From NCBI GenBank assembly GCA_944325435.1, contig CALVAC010000010.1:1-64000 (forward strand): DNA of 64,000 nt, given 5' to 3'. Below, piece after piece: positions 17,449 through 25,226 of this stretch. The notes below the pieces were generated by a model. That model saw nothing but the letters and a program-made list of their open reading frames with translations. It ran no database searches and had not been told where the DNA came from. Each line of letters opens with the position of its first letter. The first letter of the stretch is position 1. The stretch comes from an uncultured Bacteroidales bacterium. Its GTDB lineage: Bacteria > Bacteroidota > Bacteroidia > Bacteroidales > UBA932. The position numbers and the translations under genes were made by a program.

Positions 17449-18518
17449 TGATCGACAGTCTTATACTTGCTCCGTACTATTGGGCTCTGAAAGTGAGGCA
17501 CTTTCTCTATGACAAGGGGATAAAGAAAGTCCACAGGAGTCCGGTGCCGGCAATCTGCATCGGCAACATCACAGTAGGAGGCACAGGCAAGACCCCGTTG
17601 ACGGAAATGCTGCTGAGGCTGCTGAAGGATCACCCGTACTGGACAGGTAGGAATGTCTCGGTGCTGTCGAGAGGGTACGGAAGGAAGAGCAAGGGCTTCA
17701 GACTGGTAGAGACAGGCGGCACTACGGCACAGTATGGAGATGAGCCGCTGCAGATAAAAAGGAAATTCCCGGAGACGGCCGTTGCCGTTGACAGGGACAG
17801 GGTAGAAGGCTGCAACATTCTTGCAGGAAAGCAACAGGCGGAAGGAGACTGCTCTGGAGACAAGGCCGCAGACCTGGTCATCCTTGATGATGCGTTCCAG
17901 TACAGACGGCTCAAGGCCGACCTTGACATTGTCCTGATGAATTACGGACGGCCCGTCTACAGGGATCATCTCCTTCCTCTCGGCAGGCTGAGGGACCTGC
18001 CCCGACGTATTTCCGAAGCCGACATCGTGATAGTCACCAAATGCCCTGCATATCTGGATGAATGGAGACAGGGGAACATAGCGGAGAACCTCGGATTCAA
18101 AGGAGACATATTCTTCACCAGGACAAGCTATGACCCTATGATTCCCGTATTCCCGGATGGGGACCAGAGATATGTCCATGCCCAGAGGCTCATCCTTTTC
18201 AGCGGGATTGCGGATGACCGCCAGATGATGAAATATCTGAGCGACACCTACAGGATTGTGAGACATCTGAAGTTCCCTGACCACCACAGATTCTCCGCAG
18301 CCGACATCCGGAAGATAGTCCGGGCCGCGGAGAAATATCCGACCGCCATCATCGTCACGACAGAAAAGGACAGCCAGAGGATACTTGACTGTCCTGATAT
18401 TCCATCCAGCCTGAAAGAAAGGCTGTTCTGTCTGCCCATCAGAGCCGATTTCCTGTCCCCGGAGGACAGGGAGAGGTTCATGTCCGTCCTTGACCGCCAC
18501 ATCGGTACAGGGAAATAG
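17448..18518 (+). CDS. lpxK: Tetraacyldisaccharide 4'-kinase
   Basis: A 356-residue inner-membrane-associated kinase that phosphorylates the lipid A disaccharide at the 4' position. The P-loop GNITVGGTGKTPLTE lies near residue 40, and DDAFQYRRLKADLDIVL is the family's second signature. It begins inside the pfkA stop codon. Convergent with the aromatic operon after a 14-bp gap. Confidence 0.95.
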   Translation: MIDSLILAPYYWALKVRHFLYDKGIKKVHRSPVPAICIGNITVGGTGKTPLTEMLLRLLKDHPYWTGRNVSVLSRGYGRKSKGFRLVETGGTTAQYGDEPLQIKRKFPETAVAVDRDRVEGCNILAGKQQAEGDCSGDKAADLVILDDAFQYRRLKADLDIVLMNYGRPVYRDHLLPLGRLRDLPRRISEADIVIVTKCPAYLDEWRQGNIAENLGFKGDIFFTRTSYDPMIPVFPDGDQRYVHAQRLILFSGIADDRQMMKYLSDTYRIVRHLKFPDHHRFSAADIRKIVRAAEKYPTAIIVTTEKDSQRILDCPDIPSSLKERLFCLPIRADFLSPEDRERFMSVLDRHIGTGK

Positions 18519-18532
18519 GACATTCCCCGATG

Positions 18533-19630
18533 TCACTCGCCTTCCCCTGCCAGAATATCGTTCTGCACCTGGACGGAAGCTTCGTGGATGGCATTGAACA
18601 CGGCGGTGACGAATTTTTCGGAAAGGCCGCATTCTCCGCCGCGCTTCACCATATCCTCAAGGATGGCATCCCAACGGGATGCCTGCAGGATGGCTATGTT
18701 GTTCTCCTTCTTGTACTCGCCTATCTTCCTGCTTATCTTCATTCTCGATGCCAGGAGATTCAGCAGATTGTCATCTATGATATCTATCTGTGACCTGAGC
18801 TGGTCGATATTGTCCTTGTAGTTCTGGCTGTCGGAATCGGTCTCCCTCACAACAAGGGACTCAAGGAGCGTCTTCAGGTCATCCGGAGTGAGCTGCTGTT
18901 TCGCATCACTCAAGGCGCAGGTCGGGTCGCAATGGCTCTCTATCATAAGCCCTTCAAGACCGAGATCCAGAGAGCGCTGGGAAATCTCCTGTATATATTC
19001 CCGTTTGCCTGCCATATGGCTCGGATCGCAGAAGAAAGGCAGCTCCGGATAACGGCTCCTGAGCTCGACTGCAATCTGCCAGCCAGGCTCGTTGCGGTAT
19101 TTTATCTTCGAAAATGTAGAGAAGCCTCTGTGAATAACGCCGAGTTTCCGGACACCTGCCGCATTCAGCCTTTCAAGCGCACCTATCCAGAGGTCTATAT
19201 CGGCATTGACAGGATTCTTGACAAGAACCGGGATATCCACATCCTTCAGTGCATCGGCTATCTCCTGCACAAGGAAAGGGTTTGCCGTCGTCCTTGCCCC
19301 TATCCACACAAGATCGACCCCATACTTGAGGCATTCGAAAACATGCTTTTCGCTCGCCACCTCGGTAGATATCTTCAGACCGAGCTCTTTCTTGGCCCGC
19401 TGCATCCATTTAAGGCCCGGTGACCCTACCCCCTCGAACGATCCGGGATGGGTACGCGGCTTCCAGATTCCCGCCCTGAATACATTGATACCGAAACTTC
19501 TCAACTGCCTTGCCGTCTCCATTATCTGGATTTCGGACTCTGCACTGCACGGACCGGCAATGACACACGGCCTCGGTTCCGTGAACATTCCCCATTCAGA
19601 CAAGGGGGCGATATCCAATCTCTTTTCCAT
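18533..19630 (-). CDS. Bifunctional DAHP synthase / chorismate mutase
   Basis: A 365-residue fusion. Residues 1-270 are a DAHP synthase of the short AroF/KDO8P-like type (CVIAGPCSAES, RAGIWKPRTHPGSFEG, FFCDPSHMAGKREY), which joins PEP and erythrose 4-phosphate at the start of the shikimate pathway. Residues about 275-360 are an AroQ-type chorismate mutase (QLRSQIDIIDDNLLNLLASRM). The fusion is common in Bacteroidetes and often makes the synthase sensitive to prephenate. It is the last gene of the attenuator-controlled operon, 48 nt after tyrA. Confidence 0.95.
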   Translation of the reverse strand: MEKRLDIAPLSEWGMFTEPRPCVIAGPCSAESEIQIMETARQLRSFGINVFRAGIWKPRTHPGSFEGVGSPGLKWMQRAKKELGLKISTEVASEKHVFECLKYGVDLVWIGARTTANPFLVQEIADALKDVDIPVLVKNPVNADIDLWIGALERLNAAGVRKLGVIHRGFSTFSKIKYRNEPGWQIAVELRSRYPELPFFCDPSHMAGKREYIQEISQRSLDLGLEGLMIESHCDPTCALSDAKQQLTPDDLKTLLESLVVRETDSDSQNYKDNIDQLRSQIDIIDDNLLNLLASRMKISRKIGEYKKENNIAILQASRWDAILEDMVKRGGECGLSEKFVTAVFNAIHEASVQVQNDILAGEGE

Positions 19631-19678
19631 AGTCTTGTATGTTATAGTCTATAATTTCCGTATGACGCCCTGTTTCAC

Positions 19679-20581
19679 TCAGCGTATGATACGCTTTATG
19701 CGGTTGGCATCCTCTATGAGCGACCTGACGGAATCCTCATCGTCATCCGCAATCGCATCCCTGAACTGCTTCATCTTCCCGATATATGTGTCTATCACCT
19801 GCAGGACATTGTCCCTGTTCTGGGTCAGGATAGGCACCCACATATCCGCATTGCTTTTCGCAAGCCTGACCGTAGAGGAAAATCCTCCGGAAGCAAGGTC
19901 GAATATGTGCTTCTCGTTCTTCTCCTTGTCCAGCACAGTCAGTGCCAGCGCGAAAGAAGTTACATGGGAAATGTGCGACACGTATGCGGCGTGGACATCA
20001 TGGCTGGATGCATTCATATATATATGTCTCATATTCAACGCATCATAGAGCCTCTCCACCGTCCTGACGGCATCGTTGTCAGACTCATGCCCATCGCAGA
20101 TGATAGCTGCCCTTCCATCGAAAAGCCCGGGCATCGCCGCCCACGGGCCGGAATACTCCGTACCGGCCATCGGGTGAGTGGCCACATAGCGCCCGCGTGC
20201 AGGATGATAGTGGACCGCCTTCACAAGAGACTCTTTCGTGGAGCACACATCTATCACTATCTTACGGCACCTGCCTCGGGTGTCTCCTCCTTGCGCCCCA
20301 TCCTTCTCCATGCAGGAAAAGATATCGAGCACCTCCGGAAGCATCTTCACCGCAGCCCCGACCGGGACTGCAAGCACCACAAGGTCGCTCCGCCGCACAC
20401 ATTCCGCGAATGGCACGACACTGTCCACAAGCCCTATCCTGCATGCTGCAGCCGCATTGACCGGCTCGGACTCCACCCCGAGCACCTCCGAAGCGAACCC
20501 TCTGCGTTTGAGGTCAATCGCCATCGACCCCCCTATAAGCCCGAGACCGACTATACCTACTGTCATCTTGTCCTGTTCCAT
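19679..20581 (-). CDS. tyrA: Prephenate dehydrogenase
   Basis: A 300-residue enzyme that oxidatively decarboxylates prephenate to 4-hydroxyphenylpyruvate for tyrosine. The Rossmann motif GIVGLGLIGGSMAIDL is at residues 9-24, and THPMAGTEYSGP carries the substrate-binding histidine. It lacks a chorismate mutase domain, which is supplied by the next gene. It begins 18 nt after the aminotransferase stop. Confidence 0.94.
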   Translation of the reverse strand: MEQDKMTVGIVGLGLIGGSMAIDLKRRGFASEVLGVESEPVNAAAACRIGLVDSVVPFAECVRRSDLVVLAVPVGAAVKMLPEVLDIFSCMEKDGAQGGDTRGRCRKIVIDVCSTKESLVKAVHYHPARGRYVATHPMAGTEYSGPWAAMPGLFDGRAAIICDGHESDNDAVRTVERLYDALNMRHIYMNASSHDVHAAYVSHISHVTSFALALTVLDKEKNEKHIFDLASGGFSSTVRLAKSNADMWVPILTQNRDNVLQVIDTYIGKMKQFRDAIADDDEDSVRSLIEDANRIKRIIR

Positions 20582-20599
20582 ATCTGTCCGTATAAATTC

Positions 20600-21853
20600 T
20601 CAGAACCTGACCAGACCCTCTAACCTGCCGTACGCATTTTCAAGCACCTGCGGTCTGGCGCAAAGGGAAATCCTGACATAGTCCTCCCCGTTCTTCCCGA
20701 ATATCAGCCCCGGGGTGATGAAGACCCCGGCCCCATAAAGTGCGGCATCCGAAACAGACTCGCCGAATGTCGCAGGCTCAGGCGTTTGTCCGGCACCCGG
20801 TCTGCCAGGACATCCCGCTCTCTTCCAGCCGGCTACCAGCGGATTGTCCCTGCCGACCTTTCCCCACAGGAACATTCCGGAAGAAGCCTTGTCATATACA
20901 GCCCCGACAAGGTCGAAAATCCTGCCTGCCAGCTCTCTCCTGAGCCGATATTCCGCATTCAGCGCAGCGAACCACTCCGGTCCCTGCCCGAGAGCCTCAA
21001 CCGCAGCAAGCTGCAAAGGACGGAACATCCCGGAATCCATCTGGCTCTTTACCTTCAGTATCTCCGCCACTACATCCGGAGCCGCTGCAACCATTCCTAT
21101 CCTCCATCCTGACATATTGTGGGCCTTGCTAAGGGAATTCAGTTCAAGGCAGCATTCCTTTGCCCCCGGCACCGCAAGGATAGACAGCGGACTGTCATTC
21201 AGGATAAAGCTGTACGGATTGTCATTGCATATCATTATCCCGTGCCTGCGGCCGAAATCCACCAGCCTGCGGTACAGTTCCATTGATGCCGGGGCTCCGG
21301 TAGGCATATTCGGATAGTTGGTCCACATCAATTTCACCCCGTCCAGATCCATACTTTCCAGGGCATCGAAATCAGGTACCCAGCCATCATCCTCCTTCAG
21401 GCCGTATGTCAGAATCTCCGCCTCTGTCAGCCTTGATGCGGAAGTGTATGTGGGATAGCCTGGATCCGGGACAAGAACCTTGTCACCCTTGTCCAGGAAA
21501 GCGAGAGAAACGAGCAGGATACCTTCCTTGGAACCGGCCAGAGGCTGTATCTCACACGAAGGGTCAAGTTTCACCCCATAATATCTCGCATACCAACCGG
21601 CAAAGGCCTGACGGAGCTCGGGAATCCCCACATAACTCTGGTAGGCATGCATCCCCGGCTGTACAGCAGCATCTGTCAGGGCTCTGACCGCTGCAGCAGG
21701 CGGCATTCCATCAGGAGCGCCTATACCAAGATTGATAATGCCTTCTTTCCCTGAAGCCTTCCTTTCGGCATCAAGGGATGCCACCTCCTTCAGTTTGCGG
21801 GAGAAATAATATTCACGGACATCGCGTGTCCTCCTTGCCGGTCTCACTATCAT
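20600..21853 (-). CDS. Class I/II aminotransferase, probably aromatic
   Basis: A 417-residue PLP enzyme of the aspartate aminotransferase superfamily. Visible motifs are INLGIGAPDGMPP near the N-terminus, WTNYPNMPTGAP, and the PLP-lysine segment LNSLSKAHNMSGWRIGM. Its position between pheA and tyrA suggests it transaminates phenylpyruvate and 4-hydroxyphenylpyruvate to Phe and Tyr, although the family also includes LL-diaminopimelate and alanine aminotransferases. It starts 20 nt after pheA. Confidence 0.88.
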   Translation of the reverse strand: MIVRPARRTRDVREYYFSRKLKEVASLDAERKASGKEGIINLGIGAPDGMPPAAAVRALTDAAVQPGMHAYQSYVGIPELRQAFAGWYARYYGVKLDPSCEIQPLAGSKEGILLVSLAFLDKGDKVLVPDPGYPTYTSASRLTEAEILTYGLKEDDGWVPDFDALESMDLDGVKLMWTNYPNMPTGAPASMELYRRLVDFGRRHGIMICNDNPYSFILNDSPLSILAVPGAKECCLELNSLSKAHNMSGWRIGMVAAAPDVVAEILKVKSQMDSGMFRPLQLAAVEALGQGPEWFAALNAEYRLRRELAGRIFDLVGAVYDKASSGMFLWGKVGRDNPLVAGWKRAGCPGRPGAGQTPEPATFGESVSDAALYGAGVFITPGLIFGKNGEDYVRISLCARPQVLENAYGRLEGLVRF

Positions 21854-21873
21854 TTCTATATATTGTTACAGGT

Positions 21874-22710
21874 TCATATTGCGGCTACATACTCGCCGAG
21901 AGTGTCGAAATCTTCCATCAGGGGACGGACGGCCGATATGGCCTGGAGATATTTGACATAGCTCTCGAACTTGATGTCTACATAGAAGAAATACTGCCAT
22001 TCCCTCCCCGGTATAGGCAGAGACTGGATTCTCGTAAGGTTCATCCCGTAGAACGACAGAATGGTGAGGACATGTGCCAGAGAGCCGGAGGTATGAGGAA
22101 GGGTGAAACACAGGGAGACCTTGTTCACAGCCTCCTGCGGCACTTTCAGCGCATTGTCCAGGACAAGGAAACGGGTGAAGTTCTGCTTGTAGGTCTCGAT
22201 GCCTGGGGCGATGATCTCCAGTCCGTAAAGTTCCGCAGCGAGGGATGAGGCTATTGCCCCTACCCCCACGAGACCCTCGCGGGCGACATCAGCCGCACTC
22301 TTGGCGGTATCTTCGGACTCCACCAGCCTGATATCCGGATAACGGCTGAAAAACGGCCTTGTCTGGTTGATGGCCATATAATGCGACCTCACTTCCCGGA
22401 TATCATTGATGGTCTGCCCCGGAAGAGCCATCAGATTCTGTTCTATACGCAGGAATATCTCTCCCTTTATCTTGACCCTGTATTTGCGGAGAAGCTCAAA
22501 ATTCGGGAGAAGTCCTCCCGACACGGTGTTCTCGATTGCCATCACCGCCGCATCCGCCCTGCCCTCGGCCATGCTCTGATACAGGTCCTCGAATGTGGCG
22601 CACTCGACAATATCCGGTGTCATTCCCGATTTCGCGTAGAACTGTCTGGCGGCCTGCTCGTGGAAACAGCCGCTGTATCCCTGGATTGCAACTCTCTTTT
22701 CCTGTCCCAT
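21874..22710 (-). CDS. pheA: Prephenate dehydratase
   Basis: A 278-residue monofunctional enzyme that converts prephenate to phenylpyruvate. The catalytic domain (IQGYSGCFHEQAARQF, AVMAIENTVSGGLLPN, NFTRFLVLD) covers residues 6-185; a C-terminal ACT domain (VSLCFTLPHTSGSLAHVL) should bind phenylalanine for feedback inhibition. It is first in the operon pheA-aminotransferase-tyrA-aroF/CM, and its ATG lies only 9 nt beyond a terminator, so its expression appears to depend on antitermination. Confidence 0.96.
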   Translation of the reverse strand: MGQEKRVAIQGYSGCFHEQAARQFYAKSGMTPDIVECATFEDLYQSMAEGRADAAVMAIENTVSGGLLPNFELLRKYRVKIKGEIFLRIEQNLMALPGQTINDIREVRSHYMAINQTRPFFSRYPDIRLVESEDTAKSAADVAREGLVGVGAIASSLAAELYGLEIIAPGIETYKQNFTRFLVLDNALKVPQEAVNKVSLCFTLPHTSGSLAHVLTILSFYGMNLTRIQSLPIPGREWQYFFYVDIKFESYVKYLQAISAVRPLMEDFDTLGEYVAAI

Positions 22711-22719
22711 AACATCTGT

Positions 22720-22751
22720 AAAAAAGGCTGCCCGGGTGTCCGGGCAGCCTT
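22720..22751 (-). terminator. Attenuator terminator upstream of pheA
   Basis: Perfect 12-bp stem AAGGCTGCCCGG / CCGGGCAGCCTT with a 4-nt loop (22736-22739) running into six T on the leftward strand. It ends 9 nt before the pheA start codon, where an unconditional terminator would make no sense. Confidence 0.93.
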
Positions 22752-22795
22752 GATTATAATTGTGTCAATGCTTGCATATATGCACGATCCCCGGA

Positions 22796-22855
22796 CTATA
22801 CCCTTTTATGAGAATAGTGATAATAGAAGCTAAATCGGAAATCGTTTCTCATCAT
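22796..22855 (-). CDS. Leader peptide of the aromatic operon (19 residues)
   Basis: MMRNDFRFSFYYHYSHKRV, then TAG. The core FRFSFYYHY has three Phe (TTC, TTT, TTC) and three Tyr (TAT) in nine codons, matching the two end products of the operon, Phe and Tyr. It lies between the promoter box and the terminator, in the same orientation as pheA. The start is one of two consecutive ATGs; the first is only 8 nt from the -7 box, so translation may be nearly leaderless. Its role is regulatory; the peptide itself probably has no function. Confidence 0.85.
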   Translation of the reverse strand: MMRNDFRFSFYYHYSHKRV

Positions 22856-22863
22856 AACAGCCA

Positions 22864-22871
22864 CAAATATA
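22864..22871 (-). promoter_or_regulatory. -7 promoter element for the aromatic operon
   Basis: Leftward TATATTTG. The expected start site is about 5 nt downstream, within a few bases of the leader peptide ATG. No clear -33 TTTG. Confidence 0.6.
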
Positions 22872-22976
22872 CTAATTTTTTCAGAAAGTCCACTTCCGCC
22901 GGAAAGAAAATTTCAATTGCATACAAGCAAAAAGGCTCATCCGGGACGGACTATGGACACAGGCTTCGCGGAAATG

Positions 22977-23540
22977 TCAGACCGTCATGATATCCTTTTC
23001 CTTGGCAGCGCAAAGTTCATCCACTTTCTTGCCGAAGGCATCCGTCTCTTTCTGGACATTCTGCTCGTAATCCTTCTGCACATCTTCCGGAAGACCTTCC
23101 TTCTGAGCCTTCTTCAGAGCCTCGATTGCATCCCTGCGCGCATTACGGACAACGACCTTGGCGTTCTCGCCTGCCGTCTTCACCTTCTTGATAAGTTCCT
23201 TGCGGCGCTCCTCCGTAAGAGGAGGGACCACGCAGCGGATGCTCTCCCCGTTGTTCTGAGGAGTGAGTCCGATATTGGCATCCATTATAGCCTTTTCAAT
23301 GGCCGGGATCATCTTTTTCTCCCACGGCTGGATCAGGATTGTCTTCGCATCCGGAGTCGTAACAGAAGCCACCTGCGGGACAGGAGTCGGAGTGCCGTAG
23401 TAATCTACGACCACATTATTGAATATCAAAGTATTGGCCTTGCCTACACGATAGGTCTTCAGATCCTCTTCGAGGAACTTCACCGCGTCTGACATCTTGA
23501 CTTTCGCCGAGTCAAGGATTTCTTTTGCTTTGTCTAACAT
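22977..23540 (-). CDS. frr: Ribosome recycling factor
   Basis: A 187-residue protein that, with EF-G, splits the post-termination ribosome. The three-helix-bundle core is recognised by VGKANTLIFNNVVVDYYGTPTPVPQVASV and the C-terminal helix. Length is standard. It follows pyrH by 40 nt in the usual pyrH-frr pairing. Confidence 0.97.
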   Translation of the reverse strand: MLDKAKEILDSAKVKMSDAVKFLEEDLKTYRVGKANTLIFNNVVVDYYGTPTPVPQVASVTTPDAKTILIQPWEKKMIPAIEKAIMDANIGLTPQNNGESIRCVVPPLTEERRKELIKKVKTAGENAKVVVRNARRDAIEALKKAQKEGLPEDVQKDYEQNVQKETDAFGKKVDELCAAKEKDIMTV

Positions 23541-23580
23541 AATATTGTCTTTTAGATTGTTTCGCTTCCGGCATCATCCA

Positions 23581-24285
23581 TTACAAGTGGACTACCGTCC
23601 CTACCTTCTCCCCTTTCAGAAGGGCCATGAGATTGCCCTCCCTGTTCATATCGAACACCACTATCGGCATATTCCCCTCCCTGCACAGGGCAAAAGCGGT
23701 CTGGTCCATCACTTTCAGATGATTCTCCAGAGCCTTGTCGAAAGTGAGTTCATCATATTTGACTGCATCCGGATCCTTCTCCGGGTCAGCCGTATAGACT
23801 CCATCCACCCTCGTCCCCTTCAGAAGGGCATCGGCCCTGATCTCAAGGGCTCTGAGGGCAGCTCCGGAATCCGTCGTGAAGAAAGGGTTGCCCGTACCTC
23901 CGGCAATAAGCGCGACACCGCCCCTCTCCAGAAGAGACACGGCATCATCCCTCATATAATATCTCGCCACAGGCATCATCGGGGTCGCGGTGAACACTTC
24001 CGCCTCGATGCCTTCCGAGCGGACAGCCATCGCAAGTCCGAGAGAATTGATCACCGTGGCAAGCATACCCATCTTGTCTCCATCGACACGGTCAAAACCT
24101 CTGCCGACCCCCGAAAGCCCCCGGAATATGTTTCCTCCGCCTATGACAATCGCCACCTGATACCCGGACCTGACGGCGGCAGCCGCCTCTGCGGCATACC
24201 TTGCAAGCCATTCTTCGCTAATACCCTTGCCTCCAGGACCTCCGAGGCTCTCACCGCTGAGTTTCAACAACACCCTCCTGTACAT
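23581..24285 (-). CDS. pyrH: UMP kinase
   Basis: A 234-residue amino-acid-kinase-fold enzyme that converts UMP to UDP. RVLLKLSGESLGG opens the protein, followed by VIGGGNIFRG and GVYTADPEKDPDA, the family signatures. Co-transcribed with frr from the promoter at 24316-24347. Confidence 0.97.
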   Translation of the reverse strand: MYRRVLLKLSGESLGGPGGKGISEEWLARYAAEAAAAVRSGYQVAIVIGGGNIFRGLSGVGRGFDRVDGDKMGMLATVINSLGLAMAVRSEGIEAEVFTATPMMPVARYYMRDDAVSLLERGGVALIAGGTGNPFFTTDSGAALRALEIRADALLKGTRVDGVYTADPEKDPDAVKYDELTFDKALENHLKVMDQTAFALCREGNMPIVVFDMNREGNLMALLKGEKVGTVVHL

Positions 24286-24315
24286 CGTTCCGTCTTTTTT
24301 GAAAATTCAAACAAA

Positions 24316-24347
24316 CAAAAGTATCGAATTATTATGAATCTTGCAAA
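24316..24347 (-). promoter_or_regulatory. Promoter of pyrH-frr
   Basis: Leftward: TTTG at 24344-24347, 20-bp spacer, TACTTTTG at 24316-24323. Both elements fit the Bacteroidetes consensus. Confidence 0.65.
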
Positions 24348-24355
24348 AAAGAATA

Positions 24356-24363
24356 TAAATTTG
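24356..24363 (+). promoter_or_regulatory. -7 promoter element for sdhC
   Basis: Rightward TAAATTTG, 39 bp before the ATG, divergent from the pyrH promoter. Confidence 0.55.
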
Positions 24364-24402
24364 CAGTGCTAAAGGAAAACTGAACAAATTTAAGCTGACA
24401 AT

Positions 24403-25092
24403 ATGGCAAACATTTTCACATCTTCAATAGGCAAGAAGCTCATAATGAGCATCAGCGGCCTGTTCCTGATCATCTTTCTCCTGCTTCATCTGACAATCAA
24501 TTTCTTCTCTGTCATTGACTCATGTACGGGAAATTTCGTGGCCGGGAACACTGACGGGCTCTTTGCCTTGGGATGCGAATTCATGTCCACCCCTATAGTG
24601 ACCATTATGGTCCCTGTGCTTGCATTCGGGTTCATCATACATATAATATATGCATGCTACCTGACATACAACAATATCCAGACACGTGGAGGATACAGCC
24701 GCTATGAAGTGGCCAGCAAGGCAAGGACCGAGAGCTGGGCATCCAAGAATATGCTTGTCCTCGGTATCATCGTGCTCGGTTTCATCGCATTCCACCTCAC
24801 ACATTTCTGGGATGAAATGCAGCTGAAGGAATTTATGGGTGAAGAGGCATCCGATCCTTATGGACTTCTTATGACCACATTCGGACAGTGGTGGGTAGTG
24901 CTGCTTTACATCGTGTGGTTCGGAGCGCTGTGGTTCCACCTTACCCACGGTTTCTGGAGCGCATTCCAGACCATCGGTTGGAGCAACAAGATATGGGAAA
25001 AGAGACTCAAGGTCATCGGCTACATATTCGCGACTATCATATTCCTAGGATTCACCACTGTTGCAATAAATGCATTCATACAGTCAATCTAA
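24403..25092 (+). CDS. sdhC: Succinate dehydrogenase / fumarate reductase cytochrome b subunit
   Basis: A 229-residue integral membrane protein with five hydrophobic segments, beginning ANIFTSSIGKKLIMSISGLFL, the standard opening of the Bacteroidetes/Wolinella type diheme cytochrome b. Histidines in membrane segments (LLLHLTINF, IHIIYACYL, FHLTHFW, FHLTHGFW) are candidate heme ligands. It should anchor the flavoprotein and iron-sulfur subunits and pass electrons to or from menaquinone. Normally those subunit genes follow directly; here a terminator and an unrelated gene follow. Confidence 0.92.
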   Translation: MANIFTSSIGKKLIMSISGLFLIIFLLLHLTINFFSVIDSCTGNFVAGNTDGLFALGCEFMSTPIVTIMVPVLAFGFIIHIIYACYLTYNNIQTRGGYSRYEVASKARTESWASKNMLVLGIIVLGFIAFHLTHFWDEMQLKEFMGEEASDPYGLLMTTFGQWWVVLLYIVWFGALWFHLTHGFWSAFQTIGWSNKIWEKRLKVIGYIFATIIFLGFTTVAINAFIQSI

Positions 25093-25115
25093 AGAATCCA
25101 GATAAAGATACAGCG

Positions 25116-25147
25116 GACGGCTGGCCGGATGACGGTCAGCCGTCTTT
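25116..25147 (+). terminator. Intrinsic terminator after sdhC
   Basis: GACGGCTGGCC (25116-25126) pairs with GGTCAGCCGTC (25134-25144) over 11 bp with one G-U, with a 7-nt loop, followed by TTTCGTTATT. It shows that sdhC is transcribed alone. Confidence 0.75.
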
Positions 25148-25176
25148 CGTTATTGTCCCACCTCATCCCGAAAAAC

Positions 25177-25190
25177 TTACAGTACTGTAA
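25177..25190. promoter_or_regulatory. Perfect 14-bp palindrome upstream of the TrpB2 gene (candidate operator)
   Basis: TTACAGTACTGTAA lies 36 bp before the start codon in an 80-bp gap that also contains the promoter. Perfect dyad symmetry suggests a binding site for a dimeric regulator. No TAnnTTTG box is seen nearby. Confidence 0.4.
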
Positions 25191-25226
25191 CATATCTATA
25201 AACAACCCCCTTAAAAACACAGAATC

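Larger units (their letters stand above)
22711..22871 (-). promoter_or_regulatory. Ribosome-mediated attenuator of the aromatic amino acid operon
   Basis: Reading leftward: promoter box 22864-22871, leader peptide gene 22796-22855, then three competing pairings. Segment 1:2, 22810-22818 with 22795-22803 (ACTATTCTC with GGGTATAGT), would protect the leader. Segment 2:3, 22790-22796 with 22738-22744 (GTCCGGG with CCCGGAC), is the antiterminator. Segment 3:4, 22740-22751 with 22724-22735, is the terminator. A ribosome stalled at the Phe/Tyr codons would cover segment 1, free segment 2 and prevent the terminator. This is the textbook phe/trp/his attenuator logic. Confidence 0.85.

Noticed and set aside
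17172..18632. Long leftward ORF (486 codons) opposite pfkA and lpxK
   Set aside because: Both genes beneath it are unmistakable; the antisense frame is open because of the GC-rich codon bias.
22773..22784. Palindrome TGCATATATGCA in the aromatic leader
   Set aside because: An AT-rich 12-bp dyad inside the attenuator; it can form only a weak hairpin and is more simply part of the spacer between leader peptide and terminator.
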